Assembly (NCBI RefSeq): GCF_001949145.1
Contig: NW_019091557.1
Location: 450,943 to 503,874 of the forward strand
DNA length: 52,932 nucleotides
Reading direction: 5' to 3'
Origin: Acanthaster planci
Taxonomy: Eukaryota; Echinodermata; Asteroidea; Valvatida; Acanthasteridae
Of this stretch, positions 42,280-52,894 are shown piece after piece; position 1 is the stretch's first letter, and each line of letters opens with the position of its first letter. The notes under the pieces are model-generated. The model saw only the letters and a program-made list of their open reading frames with translations. It had not been told where the DNA came from and made no database searches. The position numbers and the translations under genes are program-made.

Positions 42280-42553
42280 CTCATAATGTTCCGGATTCCA
42301 TTGATTTTCTCCTAATATACTCTATGAGGTATCTTACATAGTTCTTAAATACTTTTTGCCTTTGAATACTGTTAGAAACGATTATTAAATGAGGAAATTG
42401 CAATTAACAACATTTCCAACTTTGTGATTTTGTGACATCTGCAACAACTGTCCAACTTTGTGATTTTGTGACATCTTCAACAACTTCCTGTGTACTCAAA
42501 CAAGTGGAGCTTGAGCTTCCAATATGAACAAGCTGAAGTTGTCAATGTGAAAC

Positions 42554-43392
42554 ATGAAGAGCCAGTTGACTAGAACTCTGACAACAATCAACAGCCTCAC
42601 AGATGATGCCAGTAATTTGGAAACGTTAAAGAAATACGTTTCCAAAGCCGAAGAATAGGTCAGAAAGGTGGAGGAGAGACATGTTGAAATAATGGATATG
42701 ATTGAAGAACCAAGAGAGTCTGAGATAGAGGAGGAATGGATGACAGAGTGTGAAACGCAGTTCATCGAAGCGTTAATTTATGCAAGACGAGCTATTGACT
42801 GCCATTTGCAATATTCCCTGACCAGGCAAATATTTCTGTCCCCTCCGCCTGCAACACCCCTCCTGAACCCATCATCATCAGTACCCAGTTCAACTGTACT
42901 AGTGCCGTCACCAATACCGTCAGCTGTTCCTACCCAACCTGTAAGCATGAGAACTCTGCCATCGGTATCCAACCCAGTTGTGCAAGTGCTAACCGCTACC
43001 ACACCATTCCCGATTTCTCGCTTCCTATTTCATCTAGTCCAAAGATGGCGAGAATGAAATTCCCAACAACCACCAGAGACCTCAAACTGTTTACCACTTG
43101 CTCTATAGGTTTGACAGAAATAGAGTGTTTTTATCAGCTGACAGAGTCGATAAGCAATGCCAGAGAACATAACAAGATACAAGGGTGCATCAATGTAGAA
43201 CAGGCTTGGCAGGTATTGGATGAGTGTTACAGTGACCAGGACAAAATCATGGACAGTCTGCTGAAGGATCTGGACAACCTGAAATCGTACGAGATTAAGG
43301 GCAAAACAAACCTCCCTGCCATGGATCGTTTTGTCCAGACCCTCTGGACCTTTGAGACTTGGGCAGAGACTGTCGGCCAGTCTGAGAGCTGA
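42554..43392 (+). pseudogene. BEL-2 Gag
   Basis: ATG 42554 gives MKSQLTRTLTTINSLTDDAS and a helix typical of the BEL Gag N-terminus. A tag at 42656-42658 interrupts it, then the same frame continues with EERHVEIMDMIEEPRE and EEEWMTECETQFIEALIYAR. A Pro/Ser/Val-rich linker follows. After a frameshift near 43040, the DUF1759-like part reads KMARMKFPTTTRDLKLF, then LDECYSDQDKIMDSLLKDLD. It stops at 43390-43392. A weak continuation lies at 43400-43500. Confidence 0.85.
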
Positions 43393-43468
43393 ACAGTAAA
43401 GTTATGATGAGCCAGATCAAGTGGAAGCTGTCAGATGAGCATCATATTGCCTACTACAAGAGTGTGAG

Positions 43469-44278
43469 ATGATGGTACCACTGATTCCCTCACCGGCCTC
43501 ATCAAATGGTTGCACAGTCAACTACTGTTACTGGCGAAGGCAAAGCTTACTGGTGTGGATACTTCATCAGTCCCTCCTTCGGCACAACATAAGGCATACA
43601 AGTCTTCAAATGCCGCTACAGTGCATGAATCAAATAGGCAGTGTCAACCAGGTAAGGATAGGCGATCTGGTTTACCAAAGTGTGTATCACACCCAATACG
43701 CACACACACTTCCTAAAAATTTGTAACAAGTTCAAAACCCTGCCGCAGAAGGAGAAGTTCGAAAAAATGAAGAGGAATGGTATCTGCTGCCACTGTGGAC
43801 AAACAACTGCACTGCTGGGAAACCTCTGTTTGATAATAGCTCTTGTCAGTTTGTGACCCCCGTGTCGAATTCAGACATGTGGCAGCGATCTGCATTTTGC
43901 AGCAATCTGCCCGTTGTTTATAAACAGGAAAGGGATGTTCCTCCAACTCGGTTGAGGAGTGATGCAGAGCCCCATCATCCAAACAGCAGTTCCATCAACG
44001 TGACAACCAGGACAACCAGCAAGAGGGGCAAACTTCAGGGTACCCAACCAACTGTTTTAGGGTGTATCCATTTGGGAAACATCGGCCGCCTGGTGCGCAT
44101 CCTGCTTGATGGTGGTAGCCAGGCCACACTCTTTAAAGAAGGGATTTTTCCAAGAAAAGATCAAGATTTATACCAGGACCATGACTCGACCCTTGTTGGT
44201 GACAGCAAAATCACAAGAAAATTGAGGCTAATAGACTGCCACGTCAAAGATGTTGAGGAAATTGGTCATGTTCAGTGA
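43469..44278 (+). pseudogene. BEL-2 Gag end and protease
   Basis: The first part is a degraded linker with a damaged zinc-knuckle region near 43720-43850 (NGICCHCG-like text in mixed frames). The protease core is VRILLDGGSQATLFKEG, the BEL/Pao active site (family L-L-D-S-G-S-Q), with DGG in place of DSG. KITRKLRLIDCHVKDVEEIG follows, then a stop at 44276-44278. The Asp is intact, so the altered second residue may be tolerated, but the frame is closed early. Confidence 0.8.
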
Positions 44279-44289
44279 CTATCACAGAT

Positions 44290-44630
44290 ATTGATCAGCC
44301 CTGTGGTGGTGACCCAATTGTGTTACCAGAGCAGCTTTAGCAGTACAATCATCTCAGTGAAGTCAATATTCACACTGCTCCATCGCAGACTATTGACGTC
44401 CTTTTGGGTGTTGACAACACACACTTGATGGTCTGGGAAGACTACATCCTTGGTGGAAAGTCTGATGAACCGGTAGTGGTCAAATGCCCATTCGGTTGGT
44501 TCATCCAAGGAGGACAATCTGCCGGTCCTACCTCACTGTGTAACTACATCAATGTGTCAGCAACGGGACAGATAGTGGAATTCATCAGCTTGGAGACCAT
44601 TGGTCTGGAGCCGAAAAGGTGTAAGTGATC
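44290..44630 (+). pseudogene. BEL-2 protease-RT linker
   Basis: IDVLLGVDNTHLMVWEDYIL and KCPFGWFIQGG match the conserved text after the BEL/Pao protease (D-x-L-I-G-x-D...T-x-F-GW-x-x-x-G). The upstream part is split by stops (tag near 44340). It ends tga at 44626-44628. Confidence 0.75.
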
Positions 44631-44717
44631 TTCTGATTTCCTGAACAAGAGTGCTACTGAGACTGTGCAGCAAAGCGTAACCCAACTTCAAGATGGTTCC
44701 TACCAAATTCAACTACT

Positions 44718-45456
44718 GTGGAAGAAATCACCGGACAGCCTCCTGACAACTACAGTTACGCTGTCAAAAGACTTAAAGGCCTAGAAAATCAGTTCAAGAA
44801 CAGGCGCGAAGAATGGCAAACCTACAGCAAGCAAATAAGGGACCACTTGAGGAAAGGAGATTCCGTCACATCACAAAAAAAGAGTTACAATGGGACAGGG
44901 ATACTGGCAAGAAGATGTGGTTTCTACTGCACTTTGCAGTAACCAAAGATTCAAAAACGACTCCAGTCCGAGTAGTATACGACGCAAAGGCAAGATACCA
45001 GGGTCACTCACTCAATGACTTTCTTTTGAAAGGCGAGAATATATATTCTGATCTATTCAAGGTTGCTCTGCGGTTCAAAGAGAATGAGGTGGGCATCACA
45101 GCAGACATAAAGCTAGATGTTTCAAGCCATCAAGAGCAAACCAATGATGCCCACTTTCACAGATTTGCATTTCGGGAGAGCCCCAGTCATCCCATCAAAC
45201 TATACGAGTTGACCACAGTCACCTTTGGGGACAAGGCATATCTCCAACTGCTGCAATTTTGACGCTGAGACATGCAGTAGCTGAGCATGCACCAGGCAAT
45301 GAACAGCTGATGAAAGCAGTGACCGACCAGTTCTACATGGACAACTTGAACGAGTCTGTCCTTGATGAGAAAGGGGCTCAAGAACTCAAGTCCAAACTCA
45401 CAGAGACCCTTAACCCCTTCATACAGGGAGCCATCCTCAGCCGCAGCTTTGTGTGA
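44718..45456 (+). pseudogene. BEL-2 reverse transcriptase, YMDN in place of YMDD
   Basis: The RT start reads NYSYAVKRLKGLENQFKNRR. VRVVYDAKARYQGHSLNDFL and GITADIKLD (motif A Asp) follow, then AHFHRFAFRES and LTTVTFGDKAYL. Catalytic box C is FYMDNLNES, with the second Asp replaced by Asn (aac at 45343-45345). The thumb text VLDEKGAQELKSKLTETL follows. A frameshift near 44900 and tga at about 45260 break it. The D-to-N change alone would cripple polymerase activity. Confidence 0.88.
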
Positions 45457-46808
45457 GGATTAGTGCATACCACACATACAGTCTATTCACCATGCAGGTG
45501 CTGGTTCAATAGGGTCTGCTGCTGGACAGAGCTTTGCATACTGGGCATACTACAGCCCAGCAGTCACAGTCAAAAGAATCCCGGCATGAAGGGGTTAAAA
45601 AGGGCAACTTTGCCATTAGAAAACGGCAGTCAAATACAGAGGGTGTATGCAAAACACAAAAGATACCAGGATTGCCACTGTCTTAGGCACCAAGTAGGAC
45701 CTACAGAAGGACACCTTGAAAGTAAAGGAGGTGAAGCCCACCGAAGATGTCCCAACAAAGCGTAGTACTCTGACAAACTGCATCATACCACAATGTCTTT
45801 GGTATGTTGTCTGGGCTCCTTGCTGGACCAAAGATTCTTTTGCAGAAGCTGTGGCAGCTGAACCTTGACTAGGACATCCCTCTCAGTGACAAAGGTGGCC
45901 TCTGTGCCATGCTGAAAGAGATCAACAAAGACCTTTAACAGATGACCAAAATCAAGATTCCAAAGTTCGCGATTCCAGAGTGATACAAGAAAACGAGACC
46001 TCTACCTGAAGTGTCTCTACACGGTGCAAGTGATGCCTCTGAAGATGCCATGGGCATTGGTATTTGGCTGAGATGGACCCAACCCAAGAAAAGTGAAGCC
46101 TATCTGTCATTTGTGTGAACACGAGCCAGGCTGACACCATTGAAGCTGTGGAGCATCCCACAAAAAGAACTTCAAGCGATCCTCTTGCTGTCAAGACTGA
46201 TTCTCACTGGGAAGATTGCCGTATGATTTTACAAAGCCAACTCAAAGATCTGGACAGACAGTATTACTGCTATTAGCTGGCTAAGGGGTCAATCAAAGTC
46301 TTTCCACTCCTATGTTGCATATCTCGTGGGCAAGATCATGACAGAGTTTGACCCTACCCACAATATTGCTTATGTACCATCAAACCAGAATGTCATTGAC
46401 TTGGTCTCAAGAGGAGGTACTGCTGCTGACCTGAAACGAGTCATCAAAGGACCCGATTACTTAGAGCTACCACCTGAGTCCTGGCCAAAGACACCAGAGA
46501 GTATCCCTGTGGACCCCAAAGGTGGAAAGCAGAAAAAGTTCCATGTCCGGAATGCTAAGACACTAGCACTCAGAGTCACTGCTTTGTTGAACTCTCCAGT
46601 TGTCAATGCCACCAAGTTCTCCAGCTGGTCCAAGCTGAAAATGGTGACTGCTAGAGTGCTGTCCTGGAAAGATCCCCAAGAATCAATGGCTCAAGCGACT
46701 CACCCAACAGATTTCTCAGTGGCCCTCTTCGAAGTTGGTGAAAGATGCCGAGTTGTGTTGGATCCGGCAGGCACAAAGAGATTGATTTTCAAGATCCTAA
46801 CATCATGA
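45457..46808 (+). pseudogene. BEL-2 post-RT region and RNase H
   Basis: The segment after the RT is badly decayed (45457-45980; PKVLGTK-like and LPLSDKGG-like scraps only). RNase H then shows HGASDASEDAMGIGIWLR (Asp), PQKELQAILLLSRL (Glu) and WTDSITAISWL (Asp), crossing stops near 46118 and 46225. A long open frame (46326-46808) carries the following linker: NIAYVPSNQNVIDLVSRGG, DYLELPPESWP. Confidence 0.85.
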
Positions 46809-47480
46809 AACTTGACCCATTCTTTGACAAGGACGACAAAGTGTATCGTGTTGGGGGACATGTTGGCAATGCTCCGCTGTCCTATAATATTCGACACCCA
46901 TACCTTCTCCCCAGAAAGAGCCATATCAGTCTGTTGATTGTGTTTGACAGACACATACCGGTACACACCCTTCATGGAGGTCACCTAAGAACAGCAATCG
47001 AGGTTAGGAAGAGGTATTAGGTTGTTGGTGACCTGAATATCTCAAAGCAAGTTGTACACTTGTGCATCACATGTAAGAAACACAGAGGCAAACCTGTCCA
47101 GCAGAAAATGGCAGACTTGCCAGAGTACAGAGTCACTCTGTGCTCGCCCCCGTTCCAGACTATGTTGGTAGACTACCTTGGACCTGTGAACGTAAAACTG
47201 AATTGAAACACAACTAAGGGTTACTGTGCAGTGTTCACATGTGCGGTAACAAGAGTTGTACACTTGACATGCGTCCAAGATCTGTCAACTCAAGTATTCC
47301 TACAAGCTTTGGAAACATGGTTCTTGGAAAATGGCGGAAGTTAGGGACACCTACCCAGGGAATGATGACCTTGTGAGAGTCATTGAGATCAGGTTGCCGA
47401 TGATACTAAGGTGGAGAGCTCCAGTGACGAAACTCATCCTTCTCATGAAAACGTCAGAACGATCAGACTTTGAAGAACAG
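46809..47480 (+). pseudogene. BEL-2 integrase, core partly deleted
   Basis: The zinc-binding region reads KVYRVGGHVGNAPLSYNIRH and PYLLPRKSHIS with LHGGHLRT and CITCKKHRGK. The core begins MLVDYLGPVNVKL (first Asp at 47171-47173), GYCAVFTCAVTRVVHL and FLQALETWFLENGGS. Near 47340 the text jumps directly to the C-terminal GNDDLVRVIEIRLP and APVTKLILL motif. The second Asp and the Glu of the D,D,E triad are therefore deleted. It is followed by the polypurine tract and 3' LTR. Confidence 0.86.
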
Positions 47481-47544
47481 TAACTGCTTTGTGAGTTACT
47501 GAGCATTTATGACACTCTGTCACCTTTGGGGGGATGGGATCTCA

Positions 47545-47659
47545 TGACATCACGTTGTCCATTATGTATATCTGGTACAGAGTCCATTTATGTGCATCTC
47601 GTATGGAAACCAGCCTACCACGTGCCACTTACACTCATGAGGTCGCAAAGTCACAAGTG
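47545..47659 (+). repeat. BEL-2 3' LTR (matched part)
   Basis: Follows the purine run tttggggggatggga. It aligns with 42164-42279 and then diverges, so the LTR is truncated or ends here. Confidence 0.75.
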
Positions 47660-50142
47660 AATGCTAAACAAAAAGGCAGGTTATTTTGGACCATGTGGCT
47701 TGTCACAGCTGTTACTGTGGCTAAGCCCTCCCTTGCTTCATTTAGTAAAAATTAGGTGCACCCAATCCAACATGTTTTGTTATGACGGTCATTTGCGGTT
47801 CAAGACAGCACTTACTTTACCCGGTATGTGCCGGCCCGCCTACATGTACATTGAGCACGGCTATGGAGAAGTATAAAGTTTTGGCTGATCTGTGATTCCA
47901 CAGCCCCCCCCCTTTTTGGTTAAACTTGATTGCATGGTTTTCAAATCTTATTTAATTTTTCTGTTTGGTCTATTTTTATGGGTTGATCAGTTTCGTTTTG
48001 TTTCTTTTTTTTTGTCTACTTACATGTAGAATTGGAGTTTCTCTTATTGTGATAGCTTGCTATTTTTTCAGGTCTGTCTTGTAATTGAATGCACCCTATA
48101 CACCTGCTTTGCATTGGAATACTTTGATGGTGGACCCCACACCTGCATGCACACCTGGTAGCTGGCAATCAGGTAAGAGATGACTGGACGATGGAGACAT
48201 GTAAGTCTGGATATGACATCATGCTCATGCACACGTTAAACCCTTTTGATTTGATCGCAATTAGGCAGTTGTGGCAGCTTCACCTTCCACCCATGAAAGG
48301 GAAAATAACTTGGAGGGGAAGAAATTTTTTGAAGGGGCAAGGGTGCTGTGTGGGGTGGAAAGCGATGGAAGGTGTTATGTCACTGTGTGTCTGGGAGGGG
48401 GAGATAACCTTTCCCTTCTCCCATAGGGTCAGGAAAATCATGCATAAATTGAATAATGTATCTGCTTCAGCTGAAAATCTTTCCTTATTTAGAATAAAGT
48501 TGAAGATGCCACTCGGTGCAGCCTTTCAAAAATGTATGGTTCTGTGTTATTTCTCTTGTCTTAGAGAACTAAACACAGAGCAAGATGTTATACACTTTGT
48601 AGACATGTCTTGGGGTATAATTTCCCCCAAAATTTACTGATGAAAGCCACAACTTTGAATCTTTTAACAGGTTTCTGAAGCTCCTTAAAAATAACAAAAT
48701 TAAAATGAATATTTTTCTTGTAAAAAGAACAGTTTTTATTAGAAATGGGTGAATTAGTCAAATCATTTTATGATTATTTTAATTTCACAGATTAAGCCCG
48801 TTATTGTCATAATATCTGCTCCTGGAACATTGATGAAGGTCCAAACAAGACGGTCAGTGTGCTGTACCCAAGCTTTAATTTTGTATATTTTTGCACTCCA
48901 TAGTTACGTGCTATTCCCAGGCGCACCATGTCTTGCTTAGTTTAACTGTTTAACAGTTTTTGTGTTCACGGTCTCCAACCTTGTGTCTGAGAGCCCTAGA
49001 ATTATAGTGCTTTTAGAAGCTATAACCTGAAGGTTGAGCATCCATATATTTTTATGTAAGTTAAGCTCCATTATTGTGTTGTTAACTTGATTATGAAGGT
49101 TTCATTGTGATTTGGGGGTTTATTTTGTCCGTCTCAGTTTAGTGATGTATAAGATTATGTCAATCTACACGTACACGTTAGTTTACATGTACCATAAATC
49201 CAGAGTCGGATTCACGTATTTTGAAACTTATAGTTGCCATCATGACTGTCATCCGTTACAGAGACATTTTGCTGGGTGAGCCCGGTGTTTGTTAAACCCT
49301 TTTAAGAACATCTGTGACAGTTCTTTACATGAGATTCTGATTGTGTCAGAGGAAGTGGGGAAGCCCACAAGTCTGTAAGTTTATTAATGTTATTTTCATG
49401 TACATGTGGGTGACTGAATGCACTTCATATGATCCCTTTGTCACATTGGAGGTAATGTGTAGTGTATACAAATCAATCTTGGGGCTTTATAGTGGGTTAT
49501 TGTAATGGTATATATCTGGATGAACACAAAATTATTGTTTCCCTTTGACAGTCATTTCACTAGTGTTTTTTGGCATGTGAAGAGGAAACTGGTGACAGTT
49601 TGATTTAGGGTTGTATAATTGTGTTTTGACATAGTCAAGAAGTTTTGTACGTTTATTGGGGTTGGTTTTCACAATTTCTTTCACAAATATGGAGGACTGA
49701 CCTTATGTTTGTAATCTTTTGTTTTAACAGTTTTACCCACAAACTTCAAGTTCATGGAATAAAGACATTCTTTGAACTAAACTCTGTGATCTACTGTTGC
49801 TTGAATTTTGGGGTTAGCTACTGGACAGGAGCCAGCGCGGTCAGTGCACACTCTGAGGCCAGTATAGTCAGATTGTGGAATCAAAGAGGGCCAGCAGTCT
49901 ACATGTACAATCTTTAGAAGAGGAGTTTGAGTTAAAAGGGTTACAGAAATGAAAATATTTAGTTCGTGTTGAGTATTTTTAAAAATTACAATAAATATGT
50001 AACAGTTTCAAAAACATCATAAACTTAATGTTTACCCCATTAATTGTGACAGCAAAATGAATTTAAAAATCCTGCGTTTCCCCACCCACAAGAAATCCCC
50101 TTGTCACTGCAGCAGCCTGTGCAGTGAATCATTTACTTTGTT
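47660..50142. other. Long stretch without a recognisable gene
   Basis: AT-rich intergenic DNA. A 149-codon plus-strand frame (48191-48640) has no family features and an unusual Met/Cys/Trp-rich make-up, so it is probably chance. Possible decayed LTR DNA, but no repeat partner was found in the window. Confidence 0.5.
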
Positions 50143-50148
50143 TTTATT
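50143..50148 (-). promoter_or_regulatory. Candidate poly(A) signal, minus strand
   Basis: AATAAA on the minus strand, about 155 bases beyond the stop of the minus-strand exon 50301-50554. Confidence 0.4.
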
Positions 50149-50300
50149 CTCATGTAAAATCGTCAACAACATGTATATAGGTATTTTGAACTCTTTAGAA
50201 TCCTGATTAAGACTTTAATTATTTTTTGAAAGAATTCCATCAAAGGGGGTTTTGTGGGGGGTCACAGCTGAATGGGGGGACGGCTATCTTTGGTAATTGG

Positions 50301-50554
50301 CTAGATGCAACATAGATTTGCATCATGCTGCTGTCTACTGGACTCTGTCAGTTGTGAAATGCAGTAAGTGGAAGAGCCTGTCAATCTCCTTCCTGGAGTC
50401 GCTATGTGTAAGTGGATGGGCTGGTGCACGCACTGTGAGCTAGAGGCTGTGTAGGTAGCCATGTTTGTTGCCTTGCTGTCATCAAGGCATTTTTCACATT
50501 CGTCACTCACCAAGTCAATCCAAGTAATCTTCAGTTTATTCATTCTTGTGGAAC
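50301..50554 (-). CDS. Candidate terminal exon of an unrecognised minus-strand gene
   Basis: On the minus strand, an acceptor (ggatttcttag) opens an exon at 50554. Its phase-2 frame reads STRMNKLKITWIDLVSDECE, then KCLDDSKATNMATYTASS, QCVHQPIHLH and an end rich in Gln/Ser before tag at 50301-50303. About 83 codons. A poly(A) signal follows. The cysteine spacing is not a known finger and no family is recognised. It may follow the exons at 52000-52894 across an intron of about 1.5 kb that holds the large palindrome. Confidence 0.38.
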
Positions 50555-50756
50555 CTAAGAAATCCCTATTTTGATTGTTATGTCAATCTCAGTGAACAAG
50601 CACACATCACCGGAGCAGTGTCAAGTGACCCAGAGTTTGCGTGTGATAGTCCACAAGGTTGTGAATGAACGATCATTTAGGCCTCATAAATTTGAGACAT
50701 ATTCTAGAGTCATGAGAGTTTGAAACTCCTCAAGGTACATGTGTGTCTGAGGCAGC

Positions 50757-51128
50757 CAACCCCTTTTGGCCGTTTGTGCTCCCAGGCTGATTGGATGACA
50801 TCATCGCCAAAATGCTGCATGTACATGACCATGTACATGTACATAGAGCACAGTACATGCAGTATTGCGTGCTTGTGTTTGATGTAGCTTTGCCAACAGG
50901 GCAAACACTGTTTCAGTTCAAGAAAGACACGGCAGGACTGTGTCTTCTAATTTCTACCTTGAATTACTGAGACAGTGTTTGCGCGTGGGCCAAGCTGCAT
51001 CAAATACAATGTGGTCTAATGCTTGCAATACTACACTGTGCGCTATGTACCAGGTACACTGTACATGTATTGTTCTGACAATGATGTCATCCAATCAGCC
51101 AGGGAGCACAAACGGCCAAAAGGGGACT
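50757..51128. repeat. Large near-palindrome (foldback hairpin)
   Basis: Arms 50757-50930 and 50940-51128 are reverse complements with moderate divergence and a loop of about 9 bases. The best stretches are ccccttttggccgtttgtgct with its partner near 51104-51125, gattggatgacatcat with atgatgtcatccaatc, and gcaaacactg with cagtgtttgc. The right arm is about 15 bases longer. This suggests a foldback element, a MITE dimer or an inverted duplication. Confidence 0.88.
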
Positions 51129-51999
51129 ATACTTGTGGGCAGGGAAACACATACACGTTTTATTTATTTTGGGGTCACAATAAATGAGGTAAACAAAATT
51201 TATCATGTTTTTGAAATGGTCATGTATTTATTGTTATTTCAAAATATTTCATGTGAACTAAATGTTTTCTATTTCTATAACTCTTTAAAAAAATGGTGAA
51301 AACTGCATGTATCACTTTGTAAATACTGACCTCGACCCTAACCCCACCAGATGCAGCATACTGCAGCAAATGTAAAAGTCTGATGCACAATAGCAATGTT
51401 CCCATTGCACTTTTTCTTTCCCCGGCACGTGGAAACTTACCGCTACATTCCTTCATGTAAATCTAACGCACATTCCTACATGGACTTTTTAACCGTAACG
51501 GAAAGTTTATTCGCTGTGTTAAGCCTAATAAGACCAGCTGATTACATTGCCTGCGCTGTACAAATCATGATGAAATCGGCAAAATCTGACAAAAACAAAG
51601 ATAAAATCAGACAAATTCGGCCAAATCTGCCACAAAGACAACAAACTCATACAGGAAAAGTCCTGCATGTATAGCTTTATCCGGGCACGCCTCACTGTGT
51701 GTGCACAGCATGCTGCTGTACTCTAAGCATGGAGCTGGAGGCTGGGAACCATACAACCATTTTCTCTGTGTGGGCAGTAGTCTGGTTTGTATGTTTAGCA
51801 GGGTCGATCTACAGGGTCGATCTGTCAATCTACATTGTATGGGAACTGTTCCCATTGGACTTTTTGTGCCCCAGCTAACTTAATGTGGCTACACGGAAAT
51901 CTTCCGCGACCCTTTTCGGCCTGTTACATGTATATAGTTTTACATCCCGATCATGGTAAGTTGACAGGGACGTTAGTTTACTATGTGTTCCCATTGGAT
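51129..51999. other. No gene; short dispersed repeats
   Basis: gttcccattg recurs near 51398, 51848 and 51986, two of them followed by actttttct or acttttt. cagggtcgatct occurs twice in tandem at 51799-51823. No coding feature. Confidence 0.45.
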
Positions 52000-52303
52000 T
52001 TAATTTTGTAATTCTACAGGAAAGTCACCGTAAGTTAACCAAAAAAGATCCAATGGAACACGCCTTTTGATGCACTTGGCAATCAACAGCAGCCAAACAA
52101 ACTGGTCATGTTGAGAGCTAGTTTCATTGAACAATGCCACTGTCAGTGACTGTTTGATCTTGTGGTGGCTGGCAACCATAGACTCCCAGGCTGTTTGGCC
52201 TTGGAGAGAGTTGACCTGTAGGATCTTGTTACACTGGGCAAGCAAATTACTTTGACAAATGATGCAGACTGATGTGTCTGACAGAGTTTCTAGCCAAACG
52301 ACC
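52000..52303 (-). CDS. Candidate internal exon, unrecognised minus-strand gene
   Basis: A good acceptor (ccctagctgttcag on the minus strand) opens the exon at 52303. After one leading base the frame reads VVWLETLSDTSVCIICQSNL, then LQVNSLQGQTAWESMVASHH and FVWLLLIAKCIKRR before a stop at about 52000. The stretch after CIKRR is less protein-like, so the true donor probably lies near 52065. The C-x-x-C start (CIIC) may be half of a zinc-binding site. A similar CIICQ start occurs in large uncharacterised invertebrate proteins, but this is a loose resemblance. Confidence 0.42.
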
Positions 52304-52392
52304 CTGAACAGCTAGGGTTATATATTGTGCTTGTCTTAATTAGGAAAGTGGCTTTGGAACTACTCATATTAATTGACAGAAATGAGGCCTTT

Positions 52393-52599
52393 CTATTTCT
52401 CCAGTCCATTTAACTTTTTCTTTATTGTTAGGGCACTTGTTGGCAAGTGGATAGAAGCAGAGATGGTAGTGAGAGTGGAAGAAACGTGCTGTCCATCCAG
52501 GAGAATGTCTTCTGCAGTGACTTTAAGTTGTCTTTTTAAGTATTGAAGATGATGTTGAGGCCATACATTGATGTCACAGACACATGCACAAAGTAACAT
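52393..52599 (-). CDS. Candidate exon, unrecognised minus-strand gene
   Basis: The minus-strand frame reads MLLCACVCDINVWPQHHLQY, LKRQLKVTAEDILLDGQH and VSSTLTTISASIHLPTSALT, then a Lys-rich end and a stop. The middle is convincingly protein-like, with helix and strand alternation. Splice sites are weak on both sides: a possible acceptor near 52650 and no clear donor before 52440. It is probably part of the same gene as 52000-52303. Confidence 0.35.
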   Translation of the reverse strand: MLLCACVCDINVWPQHHLQYLKRQLKVTAEDILLDGQHVSSTLTTISASIHLPTSALTIKKKLNGLEK

Positions 52600-52723
52600 T
52601 AAAGCAGTATTGAAGATTTCAAATATAGATACTCAAGCCAATAGGGGTCATAAGATATTTGAACCAAATCACATTCAGGTTTGACAACTTAACAATCAAC
52701 ATTGTGCAGTTAATTGTGTGTGT

Positions 52724-52894
52724 TCATTTGACCACAGAACCAGGGAGTAGATAGAATCTGTCCCCGAGATATCGCCACAGTACAGTAGTCGAGCCTTCAG
52801 GAGATTTCAGTAACTCTTTTGTGGTCTTTTTGACACCAATTCTGTGAAAATCACACATACATTTATCTTTCTCATTATAAGCACTCCTTTTTTC
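52724..52894 (-). CDS. Candidate exon, unrecognised minus-strand gene
   Basis: On the minus strand a strong pyrimidine-rich acceptor (ctttttctttcag) opens a phase-0 exon at 52894. It reads EKRSAYNEKDKCMCDFHRIG, VKKTTKELLKSPEGSTTVLW and RYLGDRFYLLPGSVVK before tga at 52724-52726. With 56 codons of balanced composition this is the best of the four minus-strand exon candidates. It may be a last exon or lack its donor (a weak gtggtcaaat near the end). The gene continues beyond the window. Confidence 0.45.
   Translation of the reverse strand, partial: EKRSAYNEKDKCMCDFHRIGVKKTTKELLKSPEGSTTVLWRYLGDRFYLLPGSVVK

Larger units (their letters stand above)
42164..47659 (+). mobile_element. BEL/Pao retrotransposon remnant (BEL-2)
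   Basis: About 115 bp at each end match (42164-42279 and 47545-47659), starting TGACATC. A strong purine run (tttggggggatggga) precedes the right copy. Inside are Gag, protease, RT, RNase H and a truncated integrase in BEL/Pao order. It is distinct from BEL-1 in every domain. The LTR match stops early at the right side, and no target duplication was found. Confidence 0.87.

Noticed and set aside
42421-42480. Direct repeat (caactttgtgattttgtgacatct, twice) as the start of a CRISPR-like or satellite array
   Set aside because: Only two copies, in the BEL-2 leader; a local tandem duplication.
48191-48640. 149-codon plus-strand frame as a new gene
   Set aside because: No family motif, odd Met/Cys/Trp-rich composition, no splice or poly(A) context. 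Its length is compatible with chance in this much DNA.
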